Positions 35,591-46,056 of a stretch of 64,000 bases of DNA are shown here, piece after piece. The DNA is from Lindgomyces ingoldianus. Its lineage: Eukaryota > Ascomycota > Dothideomycetes > Pleosporales > Lindgomycetaceae. The notes beneath the pieces were generated by a model. That model was given only the letters and a program-made list of their open reading frames with translations, was not told where the DNA came from and searched no databases. The DNA lies in contig NW_022985163.1 in NCBI RefSeq assembly GCF_010093535.1, forward strand, positions 919,120 through 983,119. Reading direction: 5' to 3'. The position numbers were made by a program, and so were the translations under genes. The stretch's first letter is position 1; every line of letters starts with the position of its first letter.

Positions 35591-38500
35591 AGCATGCACA
35601 CATGTGTCTCAATAACTGAGTATTCAGCCTGCTTCTTCTATCTACCTGCCACGTCCTGTCACGGTTCCCTCGAGACACCTACCCTTGGACTTTTAGCAAT
35701 GTGGTTTTCTTCTTGTGATGGATCCACGTGTTCACAAGAATCAAGCTCTACATACCTGTCATGTACCCTCCATCTCGCTAAGGTTTAATGAGGGTCTCAA
35801 TCTCCGTTTCTTTATTTGCTTTCTTGTAAAAACTTCTGACCCTTCCTTTGATCGATCAAACGATCACCCATATTCGAACATTTTGGTCTCTCCGCGTCAA
35901 CGCAAATTAAAATTAGGGGAAGCTTCTCCCTTCGCCATAGATAGAATATGGTTCATTTCCATCACATCAGTCTGCGAAACCTAATTCGAAGATTTTCAAT
36001 TCATGATTGTGTTGGCGTTTCGGTGGCATCCGGTATCATATGTATGTACACATTCCCGAGACACCAGTTTCGTCTTCGGATTTAGGAGGAAACACAGCAA
36101 ATCCAAGCCAGGAACAGTTACCACTGCTCGCACCATATAGCTGTAGTGAATATATTGTCTGCCCGATTGTCTATCTGTGAGGTACCAATCAACACTGTCA
36201 TGTGAGAGTGAAACATGCTCGCTAATACAGCCCTCGGACAATCGACCAAAAGCGCCCCGAGTATTCACATTTCAGGTTTCTACATTATCACCTCATCACC
36301 TACTATTGGTAAAGACCCCTTTTCATATCATGACTTTTCGCATTTTTGACGTTTGTATCGCCATTTTTTGCCTCCAGTGGGGCACTCAGGGATTTCTCGT
36401 TAATCAGCAGAACGACCAGTTTTCAGTCAATACGGTGTCAGCCCTAAGATCGCCGTGACTTTTAGTACAAACTGCGCAAGTGCATGGCTCGAATTATGAG
36501 TAAAGAACTGTTGTGAATGTACCATAAGTTAATCAGTAGGATTTCCAAGTTCCTTGTATGTTCTACGGGAAGTGGCAGTGCTACACGACTGCTTCGATTT
36601 GAATTCATGTGGCATTCCTAGCCGTCCATATCTGACTGCGCATGTTCAAGGTTGGCGCTAACATCTGGTCCAAACCATCATGTCTCAAAATAAGCCCCAA
36701 ATCCGATGCTTCAATTGTCCACGAGAACCGTCCTCTCTGCTCCGTTCACGATTCGGAAATCTTCGGGCTGTGGGCAGGCACATAAGGTTATCGATGTTTC
36801 TTAGCCCTCTCATCTGTTTCTAAAGCTGTTTGCCTCTATCTAATGATACTTAAATAGCTCGAAGAGATGGTCGACGCGTATCCTACACTGCATTATTATG
36901 TAACACGGGATTTGATGAGAGAGGTATTAATCTATTAAGTCTCCTCTTGGAATTAATGAGGAAGTCAACAAGATGCAGATTTCTGTTCTGTACTACTCTC
37001 TGTCTTGCTCCACGTTAGGCGGCAAGAGCGTGGGTCTTAGTGTTGCTGCACAGTTGCATTTCCGGTGGAGACCCGGTACGCGTCCGAAAACCTTCATGCA
37101 CCGTCGGACTTTGGACGAAGATCACTGATGAGAATACGATGATTGCCACTTGTTGGGATTCTTGCGTTCGGGGAAGTCCAGGGACAGTGCTATTTGGGCT
37201 TGGCAGAAGAAAGTAGGATGCAAGATAGTACCCTTAAATGTAACGACTTGATAAGCACTGGCCGTCCATGCACAATGACATGGACGAGGCATGAACAGGA
37301 AAGATAGAAAATAGTGAGCAAGTCTCTGTTCTCGAGAGCGGACAAGGAAAATGCGTAGCCAGCGTGATGTGACAGCATTCACAGTAACGGTACATGTTCA
37401 ATCACACCTGGTGCAAACATACTGACTATAATTTCGCCGTGGAGACCACAAATTCAAGCTCAACGCCAAGAATTACGAAGAAAGGTAACTTTCATCTATA
37501 TCACTTGTGTGTCTTGTCTTGTTTTGTCTTGTCTTGCCTTGTCATCCCGCATTTTGTGTTCGCTGACCACACAGAATAACGTGCCGGTGCATCTGGCCAG
37601 ACCATCAATAACAGTTGTGTTATTATGAAAATAAAGGAAGCGAGGGCGCATGGGCCTGTGGCGAGCGGCGAAACTGTGGGCTCTGCAAACGGCGATGCAT
37701 CCAGACATGCAACCACTGATCTAGATTCAAACCTTTGAAGTCACGCCGAGTACCCTGATATAGCCAACCACGTGGGCGCGGGTATTTGCAGTCAGTAGGC
37801 CTCGAGATGCAACTCTTGTATTACGGCGAAGAAGCTATTCTTCCACCGGTTAGATTGACATCTCATTTCTCAGAAGGGTTCCATGCGTCATGGAGCCTGG
37901 AAAACGGATTTAGTTGGTGATCTTTGACCGCGATATTGCTGGATGGGCATGTGAGAAAATGACTGCATTGTTGATGCAAGTGCTCGTAGATTCAAATCTC
38001 CCATAGAATTGGATGTCAACTCCGAGATGTATCATTCGCCCTTCATTTGATAGCGAGGGAGCCAGGTGAGTGGGCTTACGATTCGTCGTCGTACTTGTAG
38101 GACTTTCACGTCGACACCACGATGCAGACCCTACTAGTGGAGCCTGACGAAACCACTACACCATGCATCGTATTGACGCAGGATTGTGATGTCTCGAAGA
38201 GAGGCTGCGGCAGAGAAAAGGCTGCATACATTGTTGACTACTTCTTATGATTATTGTTGACAATAGGACGGTGTACCCTATTTGTCAGGTCAATACACCT
38301 CCCAAGAGTAAGCACGGACCAAACCGGTCGCCGAGGAGCAGTGCACAGCTGCAGAATTGATTGCAAAACGGTACACCGTTTCTCGTGAATCTCTTAAGAG
38401 CCGACATCAAGAGCCTCCAATCCACATCAGCTATGACCATTCGGAGATTTTGTCAAGTATTTGTCAAGCTTCCTCCAAGTCAATGAAGTCGTTTAGTGGG

Positions 38501-39379
38501 AAAGCATAACAGGGCAGACAATAACGAGGAGGAGCATGGGGCAGACCTCGCTTTTATCCAGTTCTGCCGCGAAGGCTAGAACTTTCGGCTTTTCTAAGCC
38601 TCGCGCGCAGAGTCTCGGACAGGGATATCTCCCAGCTCGCGGATACGATGACAGTTTCCTGGATGACGTGATTAAACCTGTTAAAATCAATGGGTAACGA
38701 AGAGGACGTGCGTTTGTGGAGTCAATTTAGGGAGATGAGGAATGTGGGGGAAATATATAGCCATCTGGCACTCAGTACTGGCTTGGCAGGACAAGCGAGC
38801 CGACCAATGCATGGCTTTATTGAGGGGATTGATATTGAAGCAGACAGGGAAGAGAGAGACAAACTTGGAAATCGACGATGAGGGTGGGATCGCCTTTGCT
38901 TTCGATCTTGCATTGTGACACCTCGTTAAAGAGGCTTCAATACGGATGGGCACTGGGACGGACGAGAGGGGGTGATCTTGTGACAGACATTTCATTTGAC
39001 TTCCAAGGCTGAGCCTTGTGTCGTGTTTCGTCCTAGACGTAATCTCACACTAGGAAGTATCGTCCACACACCGTCGCATCTGCAAAGTTAAGTGAGATCA
39101 CGTCCTTCGAGTTTGTTGTTTTCAAGGATCCTGTCTTCGAGGACTGATGTGTGGGATATCCAAGCCCGATAGCAGTCCAATCTTTGAGGTTTTTGCATAA
39201 ATATGTCACCTTTCGTATTAGAATCGGGCAGTGAGAGGCCTTGGCAGCCGCTGGAAATTGGACATGGTAAGATGACTATTCCTTTGTGACGTGTCCGGGC
39301 TGTCGAGGGCAGAATCACGCTGGAGAAGCTTCGAGTGAGAGAAAGGCTCTCAACAGAATGAAGGCTCTTCACCAGCTCA
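35591..39379. other. Long gene-poor interval
   Basis: About 3.8 kb with no supported gene; frames are short and motif-free. A TCTTG/TTTTG pentanucleotide-like run lies at about 37.51-37.55 kb. Nothing else recognised. Confidence 0.5.
37512..37547 (+). repeat. Imperfect (TCTTG)n simple repeat
   Basis: About seven imperfect units of TCTTG, with TTTTG and CCTTG variants, in an intergenic region. Confidence 0.6.
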
Positions 39380-40143
39380 TTATGCATTCTCGTCATCCAC
39401 GAATCCTTCCGCCGCGAATCTTTCCTGTATCCCTTTCCACCCCCTTAGCACAACATCAGCCATGATGCCATTCTTTCCAAGTTTCTCCACAGCCTCGCCA
39501 ACAGGGAGCAAATGCGATTCGTACGTCTGCTCTTCTGCATCAACCCCAGTGCCTTCGTGGTGCATAGGTTCGTAGTCTTTGGGCTCCATCTTGATCCTAT
39601 CACGAAGCTTCAGGTCGTGGGGGAACGATGGGGGAGGCTTGTACGCTTCGCCAGCCTTTCTCTCTAGCTCTTCCTCAAGGTCCGGCGGAAGCGTCTCCGC
39701 AATGTACCAGTATATAATGTACTGCCTTGATCCATAGTCCATCGGGAGCATCTGCATCCATACCGGTTCCGCGGTGAGTGGCGGCGTTTGAACCCGTGGG
39801 TATGCTTGGGGCTGCCGATGCTTTAAGGACAGAGGAAGCAGGCGGTTGCGATAGCCCGACTAACATAGAGATTGTGTCAGCATCCCCGGTGTGGCACGTT
39901 CGCCGAGGTATTTACCTCTTCATAGCCTTCTCGTTCGGCGCCTCTGCCGCTCTCCTCTCCTGCGTCTCTCCTTCCCTTAGGCAAAAAGTAATATTTCCTG
40001 CCATAACGGTCTCTAGCACTGCAAATGACGACTCGTTGCGAGGCAATGTGGAAGATGGCGACGCCTGCACCAATCACAAGGTCTTCAGAGGAGAATTGGG
40101 CGATGATAGCGGGAAACGTTGAGCAGGGTGTCGTGTTAGTCAT
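39380..40143 (-). CDS. Nudix hydrolase domain protein
   Basis: Hydrolase of a nucleoside diphosphate linked to another moiety; the substrate is not predictable. Minus-strand exons 40143-39916 and 39859-39380 flank a 56-bp intron (GTAAAT, GCTGAC, TGTTAG); 235 residues. The N-terminal strands read VIGAGVAIFH and RVVICSARDR. The Nudix box GX5EX7REUXEEXGU is complete only after splicing: GRRDAGEESGRGAEREGYEE is joined to SGY, so the intron cuts between the second metal-binding Glu and the SG of the box. The second exon gives the C-terminal strand and helix set (AEPVWMQMLPMDYGSRQYI, IAETLPPDLEEELERKAGEA) and an acidic tail. Length is typical of small fungal Nudix proteins. ATG 40143 is the first in frame. 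Confidence 0.87.
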
Positions 40144-40424
40144 GACGAATAAATATTGAGCACTGTTAAATTATCATAGAGCTGGCTGTAAATGTAAGAG
40201 GGGCATGTCTGCGCTGCCATTCTGATGAGTTTGATGGTGCGGTTGTTGCCTGCGCCTGCGTACCTTCCGAGGTTGGTCATTATAAGGGCGTGTTTCTAGC
40301 GCGCGGCTAAGCCACGCGCCGGCTTCCTGTGTGTCACCCAGCTCCCACAAAAACCTTTTTTAACAGCTATCCAATATAGAATATATACGATAAAATTCTT
40401 AGTTCTCTCATTAATTAACAAATA
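40144..40424. other. Short intergenic region
   Basis: Contains a GC-rich inverted segment near 40.30 kb (GCGCGCGGCTAAGCCACGCG) and an AT-rich stretch just before the tRNA-like locus. No coding frame. Confidence 0.4.
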
Positions 40425-40513
40425 GGGGTACTGGGGAAATGGCAAGGCGCTTGGCTACGATCGACCAAAGATCTGAGATCAAGAGATTGCAGGTTCGATC
40501 CCTGCGTAGGTCA
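40425..40513 (+). tRNA. tRNA-Arg(ACG)-like gene with intron; 5' half degenerate
   Basis: The 3' two-thirds fit a fungal tRNA-Arg(ACG). Anticodon stem CTTGG/TCAAG encloses loop CTACGA, a ~17-nt intron after position 37, then A38. The variable loop is AGATT, the T arm GCAGG-TTCGATC-CCTGC is perfect (box B GGTTCGATCC), the acceptor 3' strand is GTAGGTC with A as discriminator, and a run of six T follows as a Pol III terminator. The 5' part does not pair: the expected acceptor GACCTAC is GGGGTAC, and the D-stem 5' strand is GGGG instead of one complementary to GGC, which also spoils box A. The total length is about right. It is therefore probably a pseudogene or a recently damaged copy, unless the assembly is wrong here. 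Confidence 0.6.
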
Positions 40514-41227
40514 ACTTTTTTGTTCTTGTGGGGGTTTTCACTCTTTTTTGTTTCACGAATGGTTCAACTGACGCATCCCTTGTGTTAGGCACCATTTCTT
40601 CTTTTTCTACTACACATGCCCAACCCGATAATAACACGACTGAGGTTTCTCTTACTTGTAATGGATGAGTTCATCTATCGGAGCTCTTTTCAAAGTACCA
40701 CTATGCTCCGTGTAGAATCTAAAAGATCTATCCTCAGATTTGCCATTTCAAAGCGCCCCTAAGATGAGCAACTAGATAATCGCCAACAGGATTCACGCCA
40801 CTACAAGAATGCCCCAGCGCGAAAGGAAACTTCGGTCGAGGAAACAGACACTTCTTCCTACAAATATGGCCAGCCGCTCGCGTTCGAACGTCACATTGCT
40901 AAAGCTCCACAGCGTGCTCCGACTGCTCAAGATAAAGAGACATAGTAATCTTGCTATCTATCGGTGCGAAAGAAAGTAAATACGTCCATGTTAAAGATAT
41001 GTATCGGTACCTTAGGTATCAGCGAATAAATCATGGACATCTTACGGCTCCACACACACTTGCTTACGGATGTTCATTCGACCCTGGAATTTACAAATAG
41101 GGTTCTACTGTCACCTTTATTGGATACATACCGCACATGGGTTGACGGCTTAGTCCGTTCAATTACACATTTCCCATCCAAATACCTACACACCTCATCA
41201 ACACTAGCACTCAAATCCCTTGCCCGT
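40514..41227. other. Intergenic
   Basis: T-run terminator for the tRNA-like locus at 40515-40520, then ~700 bp with no supported gene. Confidence 0.5.
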
Positions 41228-42395
41228 CTATTCAAATTGTCCTTTAGCACTTGAAACTTCACCCTCCTTCTTCTCTTCTATTTCCAACAGCTGTATCCCC
41301 AGACTTGCAAATGTTTCCTTCTTACTTCTAAATTCCAGCCGTAACATGGTCTTAACCTTCGTCGCATCAGCACTAAACGCACACTCTAGCAGCGTGCTCG
41401 TTCCGGGGATTCCCTTGGGTGGTCTTTCCAGTGTGCCTAGCACCTCTTTACGGAAAATGTCAGAGATTTCTTGACTCGTCACCGCCCCTGCAGTGACCAA
41501 GAAGCGCTGGTTAGATGTTGACGAAGCGTCCATAGCGAGGACGTGGGCATGAGCTAGATCCTAATGACTCTATCAACTCGTTACCTCTAACTACCTTCTT
41601 TGCTAAAGAAGCTACCAATAGAGAGTGAATACCTACCCTCACGTCCACATAAAGCGGAAGTCTATTCGGTGGCACTTCCGTCTCAGTGGCATTCTTCTCA
41701 CTCAAGAAAAGATTCTAGATCCGCGCGGTGCTCTCATTAAGTTCATCCATACTCTCAACCTTGTGAGCCGAAGGTCCATAAACCATGGGTGGGTTCAACA
41801 CCACCAAATCCCATTCCTTGGGGCCTTTCTTCTTCACTTCCTGCCACTCCGCTTTCTCTGCAAACTTCTCGCTCGCACGATACGCAAACTCCCTTATCTT
41901 CACTCCTCACTGCCTCCTCCAAAGTCACCGGATTCCAATCTTCCTCAGTATATACACCTTTCGCCGCTCATCGACCTGTCCAAACGCACCTACAGCTGCG
42001 AAGCTGCTAGTCAAAATCACCCTTGTTACGCTCCCCACCGCCACACGATTAATCCCCTCCAAGATCTCCGTCGTCCCTTTGATAGCTGGGTCGAGGAAAT
42101 CCGTTGCAACGTCTGTGGTTTTGTATAGGAATGGTGATGCTGTGTGCATTACAATGTCAAACGGCGGATTGGATTGCAAATCTGAATCGAAAGCTCCAGG
42201 AATGGTCATGTCTGGGACGACAGGACAGTCAAGAGATGAAGAGGGATAAGAGGCAAATAAAGCCTTTACAGCATCAGCTTTAGAGAGAGACCAGACTACC
42301 GCTCGCACCGAGTGATTGGCGCGCAGTAGTTGTGAGAGGATGTGTGAGGCTACGAAGCTGTTTGTGTCAGTGAGGAGAATACGGTGGGTTGCAAT
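41228..42395 (-). pseudogene. Dead GRE2-like NADPH-dependent ketoreductase (extended SDR)
   Basis: Relative of yeast Gre2 methylglyoxal/ketone reductases and dihydroflavonol reductases, read in pieces on the minus strand. The start region ATTGCAACCCACCGTATT aligns with where an ATG is expected but reads ATT. RILLTDTNSFVASHIL shows Asp in place of the first Gly of the TGANSFVASH-type dinucleotide motif. DIVMHTASPF and GTTEILEGI follow. A TA-repeat insertion near 41.95 kb shifts the frame before TEEDWNPVTLEEAV; a second shift near 41.90 kb precedes REFAYRASEKFAEKA, which covers the YxxxK region. VVLNPPMVYGPSAH leads to TAG at 41717-41715, where Trp is expected (TGG to TAG), then NLFLSEKNATETEVPP, an intron, and LAHAHVLAMDASST to the end. 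Several independent lesions make loss of function very likely. Confidence 0.8.
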
Positions 42396-42866
42396 TATCA
42401 GGGCTTAGAATGAGGGGGAGCGGGTTGATAGAAGAACCAGTAGGTAGATTAAGAAACTGTAGAGTAGTTATTACAGTGTGTAGTGAAAGTCAGCGGCACA
42501 CATCAAGGGATGCGACTGGATTTTAAGTGGGAAATGGTGTCACGTCAAACGTACCCCCAAAATGCTAACGAAGGTCACATCCCGTTTGGGTGGGTAAGCT
42601 AGAGTTCATAAGCGAGGTCGTCCTTCGAGCCCTCAAAAAGGTTATAACTCAGAACCTAGATGTCTTATAGCCGATAGCGCCAGAAAATCCCTAACAAGCT
42701 GCGTAATTCAGGCCTGTCCACCCTACCCTCCAAAGGCCAGAGTAGTATCCAAAATGCCCTGATAGTCACTGAATATCGATTAAGATATGCTGTGGCAGTC
42801 ACCGAACGCCATAGAAATGCTGATGCCATACATCAGGAGTCAGTGCAATTCATCGCGGGCTTAATC
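42396..42866. other. Intergenic
   Basis: About 470 bp between the ketoreductase pseudogene and the transporter 3' end. No feature recognised. Confidence 0.5.
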
Positions 42867-44833
42867 CTAAAACCCATAGATGAATGTGATCCTGTCATCG
42901 CCTTCTCTTCCCCCTGCGGTAGCTTCTTCCAACCATTCTACCGCCCATTGTGCACTCTCAACCCTCTTTAGACCTATAGTTATCCAACTCAGTACCCAAT
43001 TCTCACTCCTGAATGGTCCTGTGCCGCTTAGCTTCTCATTCTCTAATTCCTCTGCGTTCCAGTTAAGCAGTAGCTGCCTGCGCCTTTCATTTTCAGCGTT
43101 CAGATTCCTCCAGAAGAGAACATAGCCTGCCATTGCAACCCCAACACAAGCCAAGGTCCACCAGAATGGCGAGATATATCCGGTCGCCGCATACTTTGGT
43201 TGGAAGAGTAATGCGCTAAATATTCCAGCGAGATTTCCCCATCCGTTGATGCCAAGCAGGAGAGCTCTTTTTCCGGGTGACGGGGTATTGCCAGAAATCC
43301 AGGCCACGGTCAGGGGTGATGCAATGAAGGTCCCAGACAGGAGGACATTGAGTCCCAGATAGCGTGGAATAGCCCATGCCCTCGATGTAGGCAGGGCTAC
43401 TACAAACGTGAGACCAACTAACAGCAGGGTCAAACCGACCAGAACGGGCGCGATTCGCTGCTGTTTGCGGTCGCTATAGCTCGCGAAGAAATATAAAGTA
43501 ATGGCGCCACAGATATACGGAGGTGCTGTGAGAAGGTTGACTAGAGCTGGACTGGGGGTTTTCGTTAGTGGAGCCAACACTAGAGGTAGGAAGACGGAGA
43601 AGGCATAAACCGGGATTGAAGAGAGAATATTACAGGCCAAAATGTGCCAGATATTTGGAGAGAGAAAAGCAGAGATTACGTCGTGCGGCGTTAGACCGCG
43701 GTCATCAGTGATGGCTCGAGTTTCGGCCCCAGCCAGAGGGGTGGTGGGGTGAGAGGGATTAAGCAATCTACGGGACTCATGATTGAACACGGGCTCATCG
43801 TCGTCGTCGCCGACATCAACAGTTGAGAGTTCAGGATCAGAGGAGCGGTCCCGAGCGATGCGCTCTGAAGCGTACACGCGCTCCTCGACAGTCAAAAACC
43901 ACGCTGTGTCGGCACTGTGCGGCAGCCAAAAATATCCCGTAAGCGCAGTGACGATTGTCAGTACCCCCTCAAGCAGGAACAAGACCTGCCATGATTGCCA
44001 CCTGGTGCTGACTTCTGGATCCAGCCCAGCAGGTTGCAAACGCTGCTCGGGGAAGCGAGAGAAGACGAAATAGCTGATCAGGCCACCCAGCGCTCCTCCG
44101 AAAGCAGCTTGGCCGTAGAAGAGGCTGAGGCGGCGGCCAAATTCGAAGCGAGTATAGAAGAGGGAGAGGTAGGAGACAGTGACGGGGTAGAAGCCAGCTG
44201 CAGTGAGTGAGTTGGTGGTTTAAGCTCCTTCGGCACTGATTGTCGCCAGCGACTGTTCAGCTGCTCCTTCCGCGCTGAGCTGAGGCTCCTTCCATCCTCG
44301 GGCGGGCTAGCGGGGGAGTAGTAGGAGGAGGAAGGGTAAGTGCACCTGGGAAGGGGCGGGGATACACACCTTCTAGACAACCAATGATGATACGGAGAGT
44401 GAATAGCTGCCACCGGGCTCTCACCCAAACATGCAGTGCCGTTGATATCCCCCAGAGGAGCATGCACGACGGTACCCACAGCACCATACCATATCGCCGT
44501 CCAAGAGCGGCGCCGACGGGCTGTAGGGCCACGAAGAAGGTAAAGAAGAGGGCGACGGCCGTATTGAGGTCTTCCTTATGCAGGCCGATGTCTGCTGTGA
44601 AGTGTGCCGACTCGGCATTTCCTATCTATGAAGCTGGTGAGCACATTTGACTGAGAGGGAGGACTGGCGGGGCAGCGCACGTTGGATTTATCGAGTGAGT
44701 TGAACAAGAAGAGCAGAGCAAGAAAGGGCAGTAAGAGGAAATCAAGCTTCCGCACTGTGCGTTGGTGGAGAGCATCGTTACGCATTGTTGATGATCGAAT
44801 ATCCGACGTGGATGTGAGTTCGTATTGCTCCAT
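42867..44833 (-). CDS. MFS transporter, anion:cation symporter (Dal5/allantoate permease-like) family
   Basis: Twelve-helix plasma-membrane carrier; relatives import carboxylates, vitamins or allantoate, so the substrate is open. Minus-strand exons 44833-44681, 44625-44370 and 44197-42867 (579 residues; introns 55 and 172 bp). Family signatures: RKLDFLLLPFLALLFLFNSLD followed after splicing by SNIGNAESAHFTADIGL, GRRYGMVLWVPSCMLLWG, RIIIGCLEAGFYPVTVSYL across intron 2, RRLSLFYGQAAFGGALGGL, WQVLFLLEGVLTIVTAL and the second-half motifs GNTPSPGKRALLLGINGWG and FWWTLACVG. The central loop is long and acidic (VDVGDDDDEPVF). The start at 44833 (MEQYELTST) suits the family; an in-frame ATG at 44911 would add 26 residues. 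It is next to the ketoreductase pseudogene but I see no functional link. Confidence 0.9.
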
Positions 44834-44911
44834 ACTTCCAAGGTTGCCGTCGAAAGCACCCAAGACTGCCAAGACGTGCGGAGGGCGCGTCACGGGTCGG
44901 GATGGTGGCAT

Positions 44912-46056
44912 TCACCGTAACAGCTGCACATGGATGCAAGGAGAAAGCTAGTTCGCATTGACTTATGGAATGGTTTTCTTGTGACAGGCACCCGCCACAT
45001 CTCAACTAGGCAGTGTCTTCGGGGGTATCTCCCGTCGTAGCTGATAGACCTGAATTCAGGCCGCTGATGACGATGACGAGGCACTTTGATAGCAGAGCAC
45101 GAACATGTCTGATTGGACAGGTCCCGCCAAGCTATCAAATGGCTCAAACATGCAGGCGGCTCTGAATCTGCAGGGCTCGCGACTGTCGTGAGAAATTTAC
45201 TGTGGAGATTCCTTCACAACCTTTGAAGATGGCCAATTGCAGCCAATCTTAAAGGGCATTCATTCTGCATCTGCGTCCACATCTCTGGACAGCAACACAA
45301 GATGCTGATCCGAGTCGAACGAGCTGTTGGAATCAGCTTGGATCGTATTAGCAGGCCCCCTTCTGGTCGAAGCCCACAAATCACACACCGCCGCGTCCGC
45401 GTGCATTTGCTGACTCGAAGTGACGCCCTATCACTCGTCGCAGCCAAAAGCAATGCTCACGGCTTGACGCTATTCAGTGGAAATTTCGGAGCGCGTGATA
45501 TTCGAGCCCGCGTCAAGTAGGCTTTCAATCCATGGCTCCGCTACCAGACAACAAGCAAACGGACGGAATCACTGCAACAGACTCAACAAATCAGGACTGC
45601 AACGAGACGGGCGACACGGGGAGTGGTTAAGACGGGTGCAGCCGCCTAGCCGCAAAACCGTCTAAAAACGCCTGGGTTTGATCCCTGTCGCCGGGTGAGG
45701 GCAGGTAAACACCAAAACATCTCTCTCCTCTAATCCCAAACCTCCGCAAAAAAGTCTTTTCTATACCTTCCCTTGCATCCCTACGGCGGTAAAAAACAAC
45801 CACCTAGGTCAACCAACACTCTGTGCCGTTATACACGCCGGTTTTGTTGACTTTGCTCGGACCTCATACCCCCCTTTCACCCCGGACGCAGCGCCCGATG
45901 CTTTTTCTCCGACGCTCAAACGCCACGCCGAACACGACCCAACATTGCTTGTCTCCATAAGTATCAGCCTCTCCGCACCTGCATTGACTTGTCTGAACTT
46001 CGCAAAACCCCATCGGAGAGCCTTGAGGGGCGTCTTCTCCCACAGTCAAGCCTGAG
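44912..46056. other. Intergenic upstream regions of two divergent genes
   Basis: Separates the MFS gene from the coiled-coil protein gene. The 300 bp before 46057 are pyrimidine rich (CTCTCTCC, CCCCCCTTTC). A tRNA-like hairpin near 45.61-45.69 kb was examined and not accepted. No supported gene. Confidence 0.5.

Noticed and set aside
45610..45693. tRNA-like locus with GGCGACA/TGTCGCC arms and a possible GCA (Cys) loop
   Set aside because: The acceptor arms pair, but a T arm in correct register would overlap the acceptor 3' strand, and no D stem forms. It is more likely a chance inverted repeat or an old remnant.
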